Of a stretch of 64,000 bases of DNA, positions 30,192 to 41,079 are shown in pieces; positions within the stretch are counted from its first letter, which is position 1, and every line of letters begins with the position of its first letter. A program made the translations under genes and the position numbers. A model generated the notes under the pieces. That model was not told where the DNA came from. It was given only the letters and a program-made list of their open reading frames with translations, and searched no databases. The DNA is from [Flavobacterium] thermophilum (GTDB lineage: Bacteria > Bacillota > Bacilli > Bacillales > Anoxybacillaceae), in contig UGGS01000001.1 of assembly GCA_900450595.1 (NCBI GenBank), positions 1,736,001 through 1,800,000 on the forward strand. The letters are read 5' to 3'.

Positions 30192-31761
30192 GTTCGCTCT
30201 CCTCATCCGGCGGCCCGGCAAACAGGCGCGGGCTGGCGGCCGGCGGAGCAGGCGAAGGCGCATACCCAGGCGGGCTTGTCGGGTAGACGACGCCCGGCCA
30301 CGGAAGCGGCGCCGCCTGTTGTGGGGCATACCCGTATGGAGCCGGCGGCACGTACATGCCAGGCGGTGCATACCCCCCATAGTGCGGAACCGGCGAATAT
30401 ACAGGCATATAGGCAACTGGCGGATACCCAGCCGGAGGCGCATACACCCCGGGCGGCGCGTATCCCGGCGAAGCGAAAGCGGCTCCCGCTGGCGGCGCCG
30501 GCGGGATGGCAGCCCCATGTCCACCCGGCCCAAGAAGCGGTGGGGACTCCGCCGATTCACTGCTGCTTTCACTGATGCCTGGATAAGGTGCTGCGCCGCT
30601 TTCTGGGCTTTCCCCGGCCGGCGGATTGGGCAACGGAGAATACGGCGGCATCGCTGGCAACGGCGGCACATAAAACCCTGGCCCCGGCAAAATCGGCGTC
30701 ACCGGCACACATCCTTGATCACTGCCAAACGCCGACGCTGGCGGCGGCGCGACCGGAACGTATGGAATGTTCGGAAGCGGCGGCGCTTCATCACTTTCCG
30801 GTTCCATCTGCTCCCCTTTCAGTTTATCCGGGCTTTCTCCTGTTTCCTCTTTCATAATGCCAGGTAAAATATTGCTCGGCTTCGGCGGAATCGGTGGCAG
30901 ATTCGACAACGATTTGGCAAATGAAACGTGAGAGGACGCAGCGGCCGGCGGGATCGTATGCACAAACGGCGGTTCGACAGTCGGCGTTTTCGCTCCCTCG
31001 GCGTTCGCGGCATTTGGCGCCCCATTGACCGGCGCATTCGGTGTTTCATTTACTGGTGCGTTTGGTGTTTCGTTGACAGGTACTTTCAGCTCCTCTTTCC
31101 CCGTCGCTTTCGGTGTTTCGCTGACTGGCGCCTTCCCCGCCGCTTTCGGCGCTTCGTTGTCCGGCGCCTTCGGTGCTTCCTTCACCGCCGCTTTCGGCGC
31201 TTCGCTGACCGGCGCCTTCGGTGCTTCCTTCACCGCCGCTTTCGGCGCTTCGTTGTCCGGCGCCTTCGGTGCTTCCTTCACCGCCGCTTTCGGCTCTTCG
31301 TTGGCCGGCGCCTTCGGTGCTTCCTTCCCCGCCGCTTTCGGCTCTTCGTTGGCCGGCGCCTTCGGTGCTTCCTTCCCCGCCGCTTTCGGCTCTTCGTTGG
31401 CCGGCGCCTTCGGTGCTTCCTTCACCGCCGCTTTCGGCTCTTCGTTGGCCGGTGCGTCATTCGCCGGCGTTTTGCTTTCTGGAGCAACGGCGCCGAACTC
31501 TGTATCAATGTCGATCGAAACGAACGGTTTGGCTTCCGCGTATGGGTGCTCTTCTATTTTCGCTTTTTTCGGCGGCGCCTGCCATTTTGTTTCTTTTTTG
31601 ACCGGCACTCCCGCCGTCGGCACTTTGATTTTCATTCCGGGCATAATCATATCCGGGTCGCTTACATGCCCATTTATTTTTTTCAATTGTTCAAAATCAA
31701 CCCCATATTTTTGGGCTATTTTCCAAAGAGTATCTCCCTTCTGAACAATATGGATTTTCAC
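30175..31761 (-). CDS. safA: Spore coat morphogenetic protein SafA, with expanded repeats
   Basis: SafA directs inner coat assembly at the cortex-coat interface. The N-terminal LysM domain (residues 1-50, HIVQKGDTLWKIAQKYGVDF) starts with GTG at 31761 behind GGAGGGGGAGCGGA. A tandem 16-residue repeat follows at about residues 106-250 (unit NEEPKAAxKEAPKAPA). A proline/tyrosine/glycine-rich C-terminal half follows (YAPPGVYAPPAGYPP-like). At 528 residues it is longer than the B. subtilis protein (about 390), largely through the repeats. It is downstream of nadA, as in B. subtilis, and overlaps the kinase gene. Confidence 0.92.
   Translation of the reverse strand: MKIHIVQKGDTLWKIAQKYGVDFEQLKKINGHVSDPDMIMPGMKIKVPTAGVPVKKETKWQAPPKKAKIEEHPYAEAKPFVSIDIDTEFGAVAPESKTPANDAPANEEPKAAVKEAPKAPANEEPKAAGKEAPKAPANEEPKAAGKEAPKAPANEEPKAAVKEAPKAPDNEAPKAAVKEAPKAPVSEAPKAAVKEAPKAPDNEAPKAAGKAPVSETPKATGKEELKVPVNETPNAPVNETPNAPVNGAPNAANAEGAKTPTVEPPFVHTIPPAAASSHVSFAKSLSNLPPIPPKPSNILPGIMKEETGESPDKLKGEQMEPESDEAPPLPNIPYVPVAPPPASAFGSDQGCVPVTPILPGPGFYVPPLPAMPPYSPLPNPPAGESPESGAAPYPGISESSSESAESPPLLGPGGHGAAIPPAPPAGAAFASPGYAPPGVYAPPAGYPPVAYMPVYSPVPHYGGYAPPGMYVPPAPYGYAPQQAAPLPWPGVVYPTSPPGYAPSPAPPAASPRLFAGPPDEESEHGEEQ
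31012..31446 (-). repeat. 48-bp tandem repeats in safA
   Basis: About six and a half near-identical 48-bp units (16 residues: EAPKAP, spacer, E(E/A)PKAA, spacer) fill 31132-31446. More diverged half-units (ETPNAPVN) continue to about 31012. Adjacent units at 31270-31440 differ by very few bases, pointing to recent expansion. Confidence 0.9.
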
Positions 31762-31876
31762 TCCGCTCCCCCTCCTACACCGAGACTGTTTGCACTCTAT
31801 CCGACCGATGCTTGTTTCCCGATATCGTCTTTCAACACAATGTATGACGATGAGCGCCCATTTATGATAAAAAAAT

Positions 31877-31917
31877 CCCCGGCCGGACGGAAGCGATTCC
31901 GTCACGCCGGGTTGGGG
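31877..31917 (-). terminator. Terminator after nadA
   Basis: CCCCAACCCGGCGTGACGGAA, a loop and TTCCGTCCGGCCGGGG form a long stem followed by ATTTTTTT on the minus strand. It separates nadA from safA. Confidence 0.9.
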
Positions 31918-31919
31918 AA

Positions 31920-33023
31920 CTAGGCAAGAGCAAGCATGCGGTCAAGCGCCGCTTTCGCCTGACAGGCCACTTCGTTCGGAACGGTGATGCGGTTGACGAC
32001 CACTCCTTGTTCCAGTGATTCAAGCGCCCAAACGAAATGCGGCAAATCAATCCGATTCATCGTCAAACACGGACACATGTACGGATTTAAAGAAATAATC
32101 TCCTTATCCGGATGTTCGTTCTTTAACCGGTTGACCAAGTTCATTTCCGTCCCGATGGCCCATTGACTGCCGGGCGGGGCATTGCGGATCATTTCGATAA
32201 TATATTTCGTCGATCCGGCGTAATCCGCCTGCTGGACGACTTCCCAGCTGCATTCCGGGTGAACGATAATGTTCATTTCCGGTTTCGTCCTCCGAATTTG
32301 TTCGATTTGCCGGACGGTGAAGTTTTCATGCACCGAGCAATGCCCTTTCCAAAGGATGACTTTGACATTGTCAACCGGCCCGCTGCATTGCAGCGACTCT
32401 TCACGCGGATCCCAGACCGCCATCTCATCGAGACTGACGCCGAGCGCATAGGCGGTGTTTCTCCCTAAATGTTGATCCGGCAAAAAGAAAACCCGCTCTT
32501 TTTGCGAAAACGCCCATTTGACCATGTTTTTCGCGTTGGACGACGTCACCGTCGCCCCGCCTTGGCGGCCGACAAACGCTTTAATCGCCGCCGTCGAGTT
32601 GACATACACAAGCGGGATGATCGTTTCGCCAAATAAATCCGTGAGCGCTGTCCACGCCCGCTCGACTTGGAAAAGATCAGCCATATCGGCCATCGAACAG
32701 CCAGCGCGCATATCGGGCAAAATGACCACTTGTTCCTCTCTCGTCAAAATGTCGGCCGTTTCCGCCATAAAATGGACGCCGCAAAATACGATATACTCCG
32801 CTTCATCGTTTTTTGCCGCCAGTTGGGCCAGTTGAAGCGAATCGCCGGTCGCATCGGCAAACTGGATGACTTCATCTTTTTGGTAGTGATGCCCAGGGAT
32901 AAACAAGCGGCGGCCGAGCCGCTCTTTTATCGACCGAGCGCGGGCCTCGAGCTCGCTTTTTTCCATCGTTCTATAGCGCTCTGGCATGTCATCGAGCCGT
33001 TTTAGCTGCTCCAGTACGTTCAT
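31920..33023 (-). CDS. nadA: Quinolinate synthase NadA
   Basis: NadA is a 4Fe-4S enzyme that condenses iminoaspartate with dihydroxyacetone phosphate to quinolinate. The 367 residues are of the long Bacillus type. Likely cluster ligands are in [18 protein letters not shown] and MCPCLTMN. The substrate-binding [13 protein letters not shown] and SSNAKNMV segments are intact. It is the last gene of nadBCA. NifS encoded divergently is known to supply sulfur for this cluster in B. subtilis. Confidence 0.96.
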   Translation of the reverse strand: MNVLEQLKRLDDMPERYRTMEKSELEARARSIKERLGRRLFIPGHHYQKDEVIQFADATGDSLQLAQLAAKNDEAEYIVFCGVHFMAETADILTREEQVVILPDMRAGCSMADMADLFQVERAWTALTDLFGETIIPLVYVNSTAAIKAFVGRQGGATVTSSNAKNMVKWAFSQKERVFFLPDQHLGRNTAYALGVSLDEMAVWDPREESLQCSGPVDNVKVILWKGHCSVHENFTVRQIEQIRRTKPEMNIIVHPECSWEVVQQADYAGSTKYIIEMIRNAPPGSQWAIGTEMNLVNRLKNEHPDKEIISLNPYMCPCLTMNRIDLPHFVWALESLEQGVVVNRITVPNEVACQAKAALDRMLALA

Positions 33024-33038
33024 TATTTTCTCCCCCCG

Positions 33039-33869
33039 TCATTGTAAATCAAAACTAATGTCAAGCGCTCGAGCGGAATGGGTTAAAAATCCGAGCGAAA
33101 TGTAGTCAACGCCGGTCGCGCCGTACGCTGCTACGTTGGCGAGCGTAATTCCCCCGGACGCTTCGGTGATGATCGGCTTTGGCACGAGCCGGACAAACGA
33201 ACGCACTTCATCCGGCGTCCGGTTGTCAAACATAATGACGTCTGCCCCCGCTTCGACCGCCTCGAGCACTTCCGCTTCCGTTTCCGTTTCCACCTCGATT
33301 TTCACCATATGGCCGAGCCGCTCCCGCACCGCTTTGACCGCGTCGGCGATCGATCCGCAAAAGGCGATATGGTTGTCTTTGATCATGACGCCATCATACA
33401 AGCCAAAGCGATGGTTGTAGCCGCCCCCGCACGTGACGGCATACTTTTCAAGCATGCGCAGCCCGGGAGTTGTTTTCCTTGTGTCGCAAATGCGCGTATG
33501 ACTGTCACCGAGCAAATCGACGGCTTGGCGCGTCACGGTGGCGATGCCGCTTAGGCGCTGAAGCAAATTCAAAATGACGCGCTCGCCGGACAACAGCGCT
33601 CTGACCGGGCCGGATGCAGCGGCGATCGCTTCGCCGGCTGCGACCCGCTCGCCGTCCCGTTTCATAATCGATACTTCGACGCGCGGATCAAGCAGCCGAT
33701 ATCCGGCTGCAATGATGCCGACGCCTGCTATGACCCCGTCCGCTTTCGCGGCAAACACGCCCGCCGCCCGCTCATCGGCAGGAAAAACCGTTTCACATGT
33801 GATATCGCCATCGCCGATATCTTCAAGAAAAAACTGCCGCAGCAATTGCTCAAGCTTTACCTCGTTCAT
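33039..33869 (-). CDS. nadC: Nicotinate-nucleotide pyrophosphorylase (quinolinate phosphoribosyltransferase)
   Basis: NadC converts quinolinate and PRPP to nicotinate mononucleotide and CO2. The 276 residues carry LLRQFFLEDIGDGDITCE, ERVILNLLQRLSGIAT, the arginine/lysine-rich TRKTTPGLR and VEVETETEAEVLEAVEAGAD. The start at 33869 (MNEVKLEQLL) has AGAGGGGGATGGGAC upstream. It is the middle gene of nadBCA. Confidence 0.96.
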   Translation of the reverse strand: MNEVKLEQLLRQFFLEDIGDGDITCETVFPADERAAGVFAAKADGVIAGVGIIAAGYRLLDPRVEVSIMKRDGERVAAGEAIAAASGPVRALLSGERVILNLLQRLSGIATVTRQAVDLLGDSHTRICDTRKTTPGLRMLEKYAVTCGGGYNHRFGLYDGVMIKDNHIAFCGSIADAVKAVRERLGHMVKIEVETETEAEVLEAVEAGADVIMFDNRTPDEVRSFVRLVPKPIITEASGGITLANVAAYGATGVDYISLGFLTHSARALDISFDLQ

Positions 33870-33901
33870 GTCCCATCCCCCTCTTTGTTCACTTGGCTCA
33901 T

Positions 33902-35452
33902 TCACCGTCCAGCCGGCAAACAGGCCCATTCTTCTTTCGTCCGCACGAGGCGCCGCCCTTGCCAGCTCGGATGCGGATGCGGAAAATCGCTCCGGTAATG
34001 GCCGCCGCGGCTTTCTGTGCGGCGAAGCGCCGAAGAGGCGATCAGCCACCCAGCAAGCAGCATATACCCTGTTTCGATGTCCTCGGCCGCCAACGTCTCG
34101 ACATCACCTTCAAGCCAATACGGCAGAGAAAATTGTTCCAGCCAATCAACCGCCTCACGAAGCCGGCTGCCATCACGCACGATGCCGACGCGTGTAGACA
34201 GCTGTTCGCGAATCAACGCCCGCTCCGGCAGCGTCGGGCCGAATGGGCAATTGGACCTTCGGGCGCGCCCTCCTTTCACCGGCCAGTCGTCCCGGCGGCT
34301 GATCGAACAGGCGGCGCGGGCGCCAAATACAATCGCTTCAAGCAAGGAATTGCTGGCAAGCCGATTGGCGCCGTGCACGCCGGTGCATGCCGCTTCCCCG
34401 ACAGCGTACAAACCCGGTACGGTCGTCTGCCCCCACTCATTGACGACGATGCCGCCCATGACAAAGTGGGCGCCCGGCACGACCGGAAGCCGGCCGGCTT
34501 CCCAATCGATCCCATGCGCTTCGCACAGCGCGGCAATCGTGGGAAAGCGGCGGCGAAAATGGGGGACAGCGGAAATATTCAAATAGACGCAGCCGCCGCG
34601 GTCAATCTCGGCAGCGATGGCGCGCGCGACGATATCGCGCGGCGCCAAATCGCCAAGCGGATGGACGCCGTCCATCACGCGCCGCCCGTCTTCCGTCTCT
34701 AACACCGCTCCCTCGCCGCGCACCGCCTCCGATACAAGCCCGACCGCTTTTCCCATGGCGGCCAACATCGTCGGATGAAACTGGATGAACTCCATATCCG
34801 CCACCGCCGCACCGGCGCGATACGCCATGGCAATGCCGTCGCCTGTTGCCGTTGGCGCATTCGAAGTAAACGTGTACAACCCCGCGCAGCCGCCGGACGC
34901 CAATACGACAGCGGACGCACGCCAGACCGAAACACGGCCGTCTTCCCGCTTCGTTTTCACCCCGACGCAACGGCCGTCTTCGATCAACAAGTCAATTACT
35001 TGTTCCCCCTCGACGATCGGCACACGGTCATTCAGCTGCTGAAGCAAAAACGAAACGAGCGCCTTTCCGGTTTGGTCGCCGCCGGCATGCAAAATGCGGC
35101 GGAAGCTGTGCCCGCCCTCAAGACCGACAGAAATCCGGCCTGATTCGTCGAGATCAAACGCCATGCCGGCGTTCATCCATTCCTGCAGCCGCTCCGGCCC
35201 TTCGCGGACGATGAGCTCGACCATTCGTTCATCGTTATGGAGGCAACCGGCGGTCATTGTATCGTGAAAATGGCTGCGCCAGCCATCTCCTTCCGCCAAC
35301 GCCGCCGCCACCCCGCCTTGCGCCCGCCATGAGTTGCTGTCCGATCGGCCTTTCTTTGTGAAGATCATCACATTTTCATGCTGCGGCAAATAGTAAGCGA
35401 CCGTTAACGCCGCCAGTCCGCTGCCGACAATCACAACGCCGCCTTCTCCCAT
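33902..35452 (-). CDS. nadB: L-aspartate oxidase NadB
   Basis: NadB is a flavoprotein oxidising L-aspartate to iminoaspartate, the first step of de novo NAD synthesis. The FAD-binding VIVGSGLAALTVAYYL is at the N-terminus. RAQGGVAAAL, the active-site HSFRRILHAGGDQTG and AVGEAACTGVHGANRLASNS follow. The 516 residues match the family. The start at 35452 (MGEGGVV) has AAGGGGCG upstream. It is divergent from nifS, with a probable NiaR operator between them. Confidence 0.95.
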   Translation of the reverse strand: MGEGGVVIVGSGLAALTVAYYLPQHENVMIFTKKGRSDSNSWRAQGGVAAALAEGDGWRSHFHDTMTAGCLHNDERMVELIVREGPERLQEWMNAGMAFDLDESGRISVGLEGGHSFRRILHAGGDQTGKALVSFLLQQLNDRVPIVEGEQVIDLLIEDGRCVGVKTKREDGRVSVWRASAVVLASGGCAGLYTFTSNAPTATGDGIAMAYRAGAAVADMEFIQFHPTMLAAMGKAVGLVSEAVRGEGAVLETEDGRRVMDGVHPLGDLAPRDIVARAIAAEIDRGGCVYLNISAVPHFRRRFPTIAALCEAHGIDWEAGRLPVVPGAHFVMGGIVVNEWGQTTVPGLYAVGEAACTGVHGANRLASNSLLEAIVFGARAACSISRRDDWPVKGGRARRSNCPFGPTLPERALIREQLSTRVGIVRDGSRLREAVDWLEQFSLPYWLEGDVETLAAEDIETGYMLLAGWLIASSALRRTESRGGHYRSDFPHPHPSWQGRRLVRTKEEWACLPAGR

Positions 35453-35474
35453 GTTTGGACGCCCCTTTCTTTCC

Positions 35475-35500
35475 ACCTGTCTTGACATCTATATTTACAC
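35475..35500. promoter_or_regulatory. Probable NiaR operator between nadB and nifS
   Basis: ACCTGTCTTGACATCT contains the palindrome TGTCTTGACA and a further TTTACACAT half-site nearby. It lies in the short divergent region between nadB and nifS. NiaR, encoded by the second gene of the nifS operon, is known to repress this pair when niacin is present. The match to the published motif is from memory. Confidence 0.5.
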
Positions 35501-35556
35501 ATATTTAAACTAATGGCAAGAGGTTGGCTGAAAAAAATGAAGTGAGGCGGGAAACG

Positions 35557-36702
35557 ATGATTTATTTGGACTACGCAGCGACTACACCGATGTGCCAAGA
35601 AGCCATTGCGGCCTACGCCGAAGCAGCAGCTGTTTATTTCGGCAACGAAAGCAGCCTGCATGACGTCGGAACGAAAGCAAAACAACTGCTCACCTTATGC
35701 CGGCGCGAGTTGGCCGCCATGATCAACGGGGAAGCGGAAGGGGTGTATTTCACAAGCGGCGGCACGGAAGCGAACGTGCTCGCGGTCCGTTCGCTCGTCG
35801 CCGCCCGCCGGCAGAACGGAAATCATTTGATTACGACGGAAATCGAGCACGCCTCTCTCCATCATCTGTTCAAACAGTTGGAAACAGAGGGGTACCGTGT
35901 CACTTACTTGCCGGTCGACCGTTTTGGACGCATCCGTCTCGAAGATTTGGAGCGGGCGATCACGCCGCAGACGATTCTCGCTTCCATCCAGCACGCCAAC
36001 TCGGAAATCGGCACCACCCAGCCGCTTGCCGACATCGGCCGCCTGCTGCGGGCGCGCGGCGTCCTTTTCCATAGCGATTGCGTCCAAACTTTTGCTAAAA
36101 TACAGCTAGACGTCAAAGCCATGGCGATTGACAGCATCTCGGTGTCCGCCCATAAAGTGTACGGACCGAAAGGCGTCGGAGCGGTGTATATCGATCCGCG
36201 CCGCCATTGGAGTCCGGTGTTTCGGGGAGCGACGCATGAATCCGGCTTTCGCCCGGGAACGGTCAACGTGCCGGGCATCGCCGCCTTCATCACAGCCGCA
36301 AAGCAGCTGTACGATCGGATGGAAAGCGAGCAAGCGCACTTCGAACGGCTGCGCCGCCGGCTGCTTGACGCCATCACCGTCAAACAGCTGCCGATCACGG
36401 TCGAAGGCCATCCCGACTACCGGCTCGCCCACATTGTCGGTTTGACCGTTAACGGGTTGGACGGGCAGCTGGTGATGCTCGAATGCAACCGCGCCGGCAT
36501 CGCCATTTCCACCGGCAGCGCCTGCCAGGTTGGACAGCAGGCGCCGTCGCGGACGATGCTCGCCGTCGGAAAAACGCCGGAAGAAGCGAAGCAGTTCGTC
36601 CGCATCTCCTTCGGCATGGCGACGACACAATCTGACATTGACGAACTCGTATCCACGCTCGAACAGATGATCTTGCCGCAAAAGGGGGGATGGACAGGAT
36701 GA
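35557..36702 (+). CDS. nifS: Cysteine desulfurase NifS, NAD-biosynthesis type
   Basis: This PLP enzyme supplies sulfur for the NadA iron-sulfur cluster. The 381 residues begin MIYLDYAATTPM. The PLP-binding lysine is in SVSAHKVYGPKG, the mobile loop cysteine in STGSACQVGQ, and EIEHASLHH carries the PLP-stacking histidine. The start at 35557 has GTGAGGCGGGAAACG upstream. The stop overlaps the start of niaR (ATGA). Confidence 0.94.
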   Translation: MIYLDYAATTPMCQEAIAAYAEAAAVYFGNESSLHDVGTKAKQLLTLCRRELAAMINGEAEGVYFTSGGTEANVLAVRSLVAARRQNGNHLITTEIEHASLHHLFKQLETEGYRVTYLPVDRFGRIRLEDLERAITPQTILASIQHANSEIGTTQPLADIGRLLRARGVLFHSDCVQTFAKIQLDVKAMAIDSISVSAHKVYGPKGVGAVYIDPRRHWSPVFRGATHESGFRPGTVNVPGIAAFITAAKQLYDRMESEQAHFERLRRRLLDAITVKQLPITVEGHPDYRLAHIVGLTVNGLDGQLVMLECNRAGIAISTGSACQVGQQAPSRTMLAVGKTPEEAKQFVRISFGMATTQSDIDELVSTLEQMILPQKGGWTG

Positions 36703-37238
36703 AGGAGGAAAAGAAAATTTTAGGGGAAGCAAGGCGTCAGCTCATTTTGCAGTGGCTGAAAGAAAGCGACACACCGCTTACCGGCGCCGAGTTGGCGGCG
36801 AAAACGAACGTCAGCCGCCAGGTGATCGTCCAAGACATTTCGCTGTTAAAGGCGCGCAACGAACCGATTATCGCGACAAGCCAAGGATATCTGTATTTAA
36901 AGCCGGCTGAGCCGGCCAAAACGTATACGCGAACGGTCGCCTGCTTCCATACGCCCGAGCGGACGAAAGAAGAGCTGTATTTGCTCGTGGACTGCGGCGT
37001 GACGGTGAAAGACGTCAAAATCGAACATCCGGTCTACGGCGACTTGACCGCGTCGATCATGGTCAGCAACCGCCTGGAAGTGGACCAGTTTATCGCCAAA
37101 ATCGAAGCGACGAAATCGTCGTATTTGCTTCAGTTGACGGATGGGACGCATTTGCATACGCTTGAGGCCGACTCGCCGCTGAAACTGGATGCCGCCTGCC
37201 GCGCTTTGAAACAAGCCGGCTTTTTAATTGAAGCCTAA
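36699..37238 (+). CDS. niaR: Niacin-responsive transcriptional repressor NiaR (YrxA)
   Basis: This 179-residue protein has an N-terminal winged helix (RRQLILQWLKESDTPLTGAE with SRQVIVQDISLLKAR). The C-terminal 3H domain carries conserved histidines (IEHPVYGDL, DGTHLHTLEAD) and binds niacin. It represses nad biosynthesis and niacin-uptake genes. ATG at 36699 is chosen because AAGGGGGG is nine bases upstream and it overlaps the nifS stop as ATGA. Confidence 0.93.
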   Translation: MKEEKKILGEARRQLILQWLKESDTPLTGAELAAKTNVSRQVIVQDISLLKARNEPIIATSQGYLYLKPAEPAKTYTRTVACFHTPERTKEELYLLVDCGVTVKDVKIEHPVYGDLTASIMVSNRLEVDQFIAKIEATKSSYLLQLTDGTHLHTLEADSPLKLDAACRALKQAGFLIEA

Positions 37239-37267
37239 ACGGAAACCGCATGCACGTAAAGAAAAAA

Positions 37268-37296
37268 AACGCGGACAGGAACACACCGTTCGCGTT
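37268..37296. terminator. Bidirectional terminator between niaR and pheA
   Basis: AACGCGGAC pairs with GTTCGCGTT (one G-U pair). The hairpin is flanked by an A-run on its left and a T-run on its right, so it serves both convergent genes. Confidence 0.85.
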
Positions 37297-37307
37297 TTTC
37301 ACCTGTT

Positions 37308-38156
37308 TTAGGCAAAATAATATGGATAACTGCCCAACAGCTGCACCGTGCAGCCGAGCGCTTCGATTTCGGCGATCGCTCCCGGAATGAGCACCTCGTC
37401 GAGCGGCGCGTCGATATCAATGATGAAAAAGTAGTTTCCGAGACCTGTTTTCGCCGGACGCGACTCAATTTTCGTCAAGTTGAGCCGCCGCCAGGCAAAC
37501 GCCGACAGCACCTGATGGAGCGCGCCAGGATGGTCTTGCGGCAACATCACAACGACAGTCGTTTTGTCGCCGGCATAAAGCGGCGAGTTGGGCGAAAGCG
37601 GCTCATTCCGCCGGCTGACAACGATGAAGCGCGTATGGTTGTAGTCATAGTCGTGAATATTCTCTTGGACGATCACCAGCCCATATTCGTTGGCAGCGAG
37701 CCGGTTGGCGATCGCGGCCGCCGGCAAGTGCGGGTGTTCGCTCACAAATTTGGCGGCAGCGCTCGTCGATGTCATCGGCACTTGACTGGCGCCTTTGAGC
37801 ACCGTATGTAAAAATTTGCGGCATTGGGCGATGGCGTGTGCGTGCGAGTACACCTCTTTCACTTCGCGCCAGTGTGGGGCATGATACGGGTGCACAAGCA
37901 AATGCTGCTCGATTGGGACGACAATTTCGCCGATGATCGGCAGCGGCTGTTCATGAATCAAATAATCGAGCGTTAAGTTGACCGACCCTTCCAATGCATT
38001 CTCAAGCGGCACAACGGCCGCCTTAATTTCCCCAGCGGCGGCGGCGTCGATGCAGTCGGGAATCGTATTGTACGGCTCGCGCGGCTCCGACGGAAACAGC
38101 GCCGCGACCGCCGCTTCGGTAAACGTCGCCTTCGGTCCTAAATAGCCGATTTTCAT
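37308..38156 (-). CDS. pheA: Prephenate dehydratase
   Basis: PheA converts prephenate to phenylpyruvate in phenylalanine synthesis. The 282-residue monofunctional form starts MKIGYLGPKATFTEAA. The catalytic TSTSAAAKFV region is near residue 130, followed by NHTRFIVVSR. The C-terminal ACT domain has the allosteric ALHQVLSAFAWRRLNLTKIE and ESRP motif, so it should be feedback inhibited by phenylalanine. Confidence 0.96.
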   Translation of the reverse strand: MKIGYLGPKATFTEAAVAALFPSEPREPYNTIPDCIDAAAAGEIKAAVVPLENALEGSVNLTLDYLIHEQPLPIIGEIVVPIEQHLLVHPYHAPHWREVKEVYSHAHAIAQCRKFLHTVLKGASQVPMTSTSAAAKFVSEHPHLPAAAIANRLAANEYGLVIVQENIHDYDYNHTRFIVVSRRNEPLSPNSPLYAGDKTTVVVMLPQDHPGALHQVLSAFAWRRLNLTKIESRPAKTGLGNYFFIIDIDAPLDEVLIPGAIAEIEALGCTVQLLGSYPYYFA

Positions 38157-38177
38157 TTCGTTTGCCTCTCCCTTGCT

Positions 38178-38621
38178 TTAATACACTCCTGAACCGACAA
38201 TTTCCACTTTTTCGACAAATTCAAGCCTTCTCAACTTCCCCAACAGGTCATCGATGTCTTCATGCATATCGTTCGTACTGACGGAAAGCGTCACGTTCGC
38301 CCGCCCTTGCAGCGGGATCGTCTGGTGGATCGTCAACACGTTGCAGCCGGCCGCCGCCACGACGCCAAGCAGCTGTGACAGCGTGCCCGAGCGGTCTTCC
38401 AAATGGAAAAACAACGTCACGATATTTTCTTTCGTCACCGCCTGAAACGGAAAAATGGCGTCGCGGTATTTGTAAAAGACGCCGCGGCTGATGTTCGCAA
38501 GTTGCGCCGCCTCGGCGACCGAGGCGGCTTTTTTCCGCTCAAGCAGCTGCTTAGCCAGCACGACTTTTTTCATCGCTTCCGGCAGGACATCTTCGCGCAC
38601 CAAGTAAAATTTTTTCTCCAC
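38178..38621 (-). CDS. pheB: ACT-domain protein PheB
   Basis: This 147-residue protein has an N-terminal helical/HTH-like part ([20 protein letters not shown]) and a C-terminal ACT domain ([20 protein letters not shown]). It is conserved between obg and pheA in Bacillus. Its role in phenylalanine metabolism is inferred from location and the ACT domain. GTG start at 38621 with GGGGGAAGG upstream. Confidence 0.9.
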   Translation of the reverse strand: MEKKFYLVREDVLPEAMKKVVLAKQLLERKKAASVAEAAQLANISRGVFYKYRDAIFPFQAVTKENIVTLFFHLEDRSGTLSQLLGVVAAAGCNVLTIHQTIPLQGRANVTLSVSTNDMHEDIDDLLGKLRRLEFVEKVEIVGSGVY

Positions 38622-38639
38622 CGCACCTTCCCCCGCTTT

Positions 38640-39965
<1,326 letters not shown>

Positions 39966-40035
39966 TCATGACAAAATGAGTGTAGCTAATATTTATTATT
40001 GTATACAGAGCCAATTCAATGCTGTCAATATGTGC

Positions 40036-40596
40036 TTACCAATAAGGCGACCCGGAGCCGAGCGGCAGCTCGAGCTCCACCGTCAATTCGTCCGCCCCGA
40101 CAGCAAACGACACGAGCCGAAGCGGTGCTGATGGCTCACAGCGCTCGAGGCAGGCGCGAATGGCATCACCATCCCGCCATGCGCCGCGGCCGTCAAAAAA
40201 GAGCCCCACCCGCCCATCCGCAATCTCAATCGTCACGCATAAATGGTTTTCTGTCTGCTCATCGGCCTGCGCCTCAAGCAGACGAAAAAACCGGCGGCAC
40301 CATTCGCTCAATTGTTCGTCATACGGCGACAAATCAGCCTCGCCGCCGACAATTTCATACTCAAGAAAAATCGGGTGCGGCTCCCAGTTGTACGTCATCA
40401 TCAGCTCAGCAAACCGTTCGGCCTTTAAGTTCGTTAACCGCGTTTCCTGCTGCGCTTCGCCGATAATGCCGTTGATGATTTCTTGCACCCGCTCCACTTT
40501 ATTGAGCGCCAAATGGCCTTTAATGAGCTGGATTTTGTTCAGCCAGTCATGGCGGGCATGGCGCATCACTTCGACGACAGTCCATCGCTTTTCCAT
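40036..40596 (-). CDS. spo0B: Sporulation initiation phosphotransferase Spo0B
   Basis: Spo0B relays phosphate from Spo0F to Spo0A. The 186 residues start with a four-helix-bundle hairpin; the phosphoryl-accepting histidine is His16 in RHDWLNKIQLIKGH. A degenerate kinase-like C-terminal domain follows (IFLEYEIVGGEAD...). It lies between rpmA and obg, as in B. subtilis. Confidence 0.92.
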   Translation of the reverse strand: MEKRWTVVEVMRHARHDWLNKIQLIKGHLALNKVERVQEIINGIIGEAQQETRLTNLKAERFAELMMTYNWEPHPIFLEYEIVGGEADLSPYDEQLSEWCRRFFRLLEAQADEQTENHLCVTIEIADGRVGLFFDGRGAWRDGDAIRACLERCEPSAPLRLVSFAVGADELTVELELPLGSGSPYW

Positions 40597-40732
40597 GCAA
40601 CGCTCCCCTATTCAATGCAGCGCAGCTTCCCGCGCCGCCTGTTGTTTCCTTCTCCCTTTTTAGAGAGGACAGTTTACTTTTACTATAGCATTTTCTGACA
40701 GCGAACGGGAGCGGTTTTTCGAGGGGAAAAAG

Positions 40733-40763
40733 AAAAACTCTAACCGCCACGGTTAGAGTTTTT
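40733..40763 (-). terminator. Terminator after rpmA
   Basis: AAAAACTCTAACC, a short loop and GGTTAGAGTTTTT are followed by CTTTTTC on the minus strand. Confidence 0.92.
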
Positions 40764-40773
40764 CGAAACAATA

Positions 40774-41064
40774 TTACGCTTCTTGACTGACCGGATAGAC
40801 GCTCACGCGTTTGCGGTCGCGGCCGAGCCGTTCAAAACGGACGATGCCGTCGATTTTGGCGTACAGCGTGTCATCGCCGCCACGGCCGACGTTCAAGCCC
40901 GGATGGACTTTCGTTCCGCGTTGGCGGTACAAAATCGAGCCGCCCGTGACGAATTGGCCGTCAGCGCGTTTCGCGCCAAGGCGTTTCGCGATCGAGTCGC
41001 GGCCGTTTTTCGTCGAACCGACCCCTTTTTTCGAAGCGAAAAATTGCAAATCGAGTCTCAGCAT
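40774..41064 (-). CDS. rpmA: Ribosomal protein bL27, with cleavable N-terminal extension
   Basis: The 96-residue product starts [18 protein letters not shown], the Bacillota form in which the N-terminal LRLDLQFFA is cut off by Prp before SKKG. The rest ([31 protein letters not shown]) is typical bL27 at the peptidyl-transferase centre. The start at 41064 follows a GGAGG site. The gene for the processing protease lies immediately upstream. Confidence 0.97.
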   Translation of the reverse strand: MLRLDLQFFASKKGVGSTKNGRDSIAKRLGAKRADGQFVTGGSILYRQRGTKVHPGLNVGRGGDDTLYAKIDGIVRFERLGRDRKRVSVYPVSQEA

Positions 41065-41079
41065 GGCAGTCACCTCCTG

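Noticed and set aside
31012..31446. Regular repeats that could suggest a CRISPR array
   Set aside because: The repeats are contiguous, in frame within safA and have no unique spacers. No cas genes are in the window.
30928..31923. Long plus-strand frames rich in arginine/phenylalanine or alanine/glycine
   Set aside because: They are reverse readings of the 48-bp safA repeats and appear in several frames at once, as expected for any short-period repeat.
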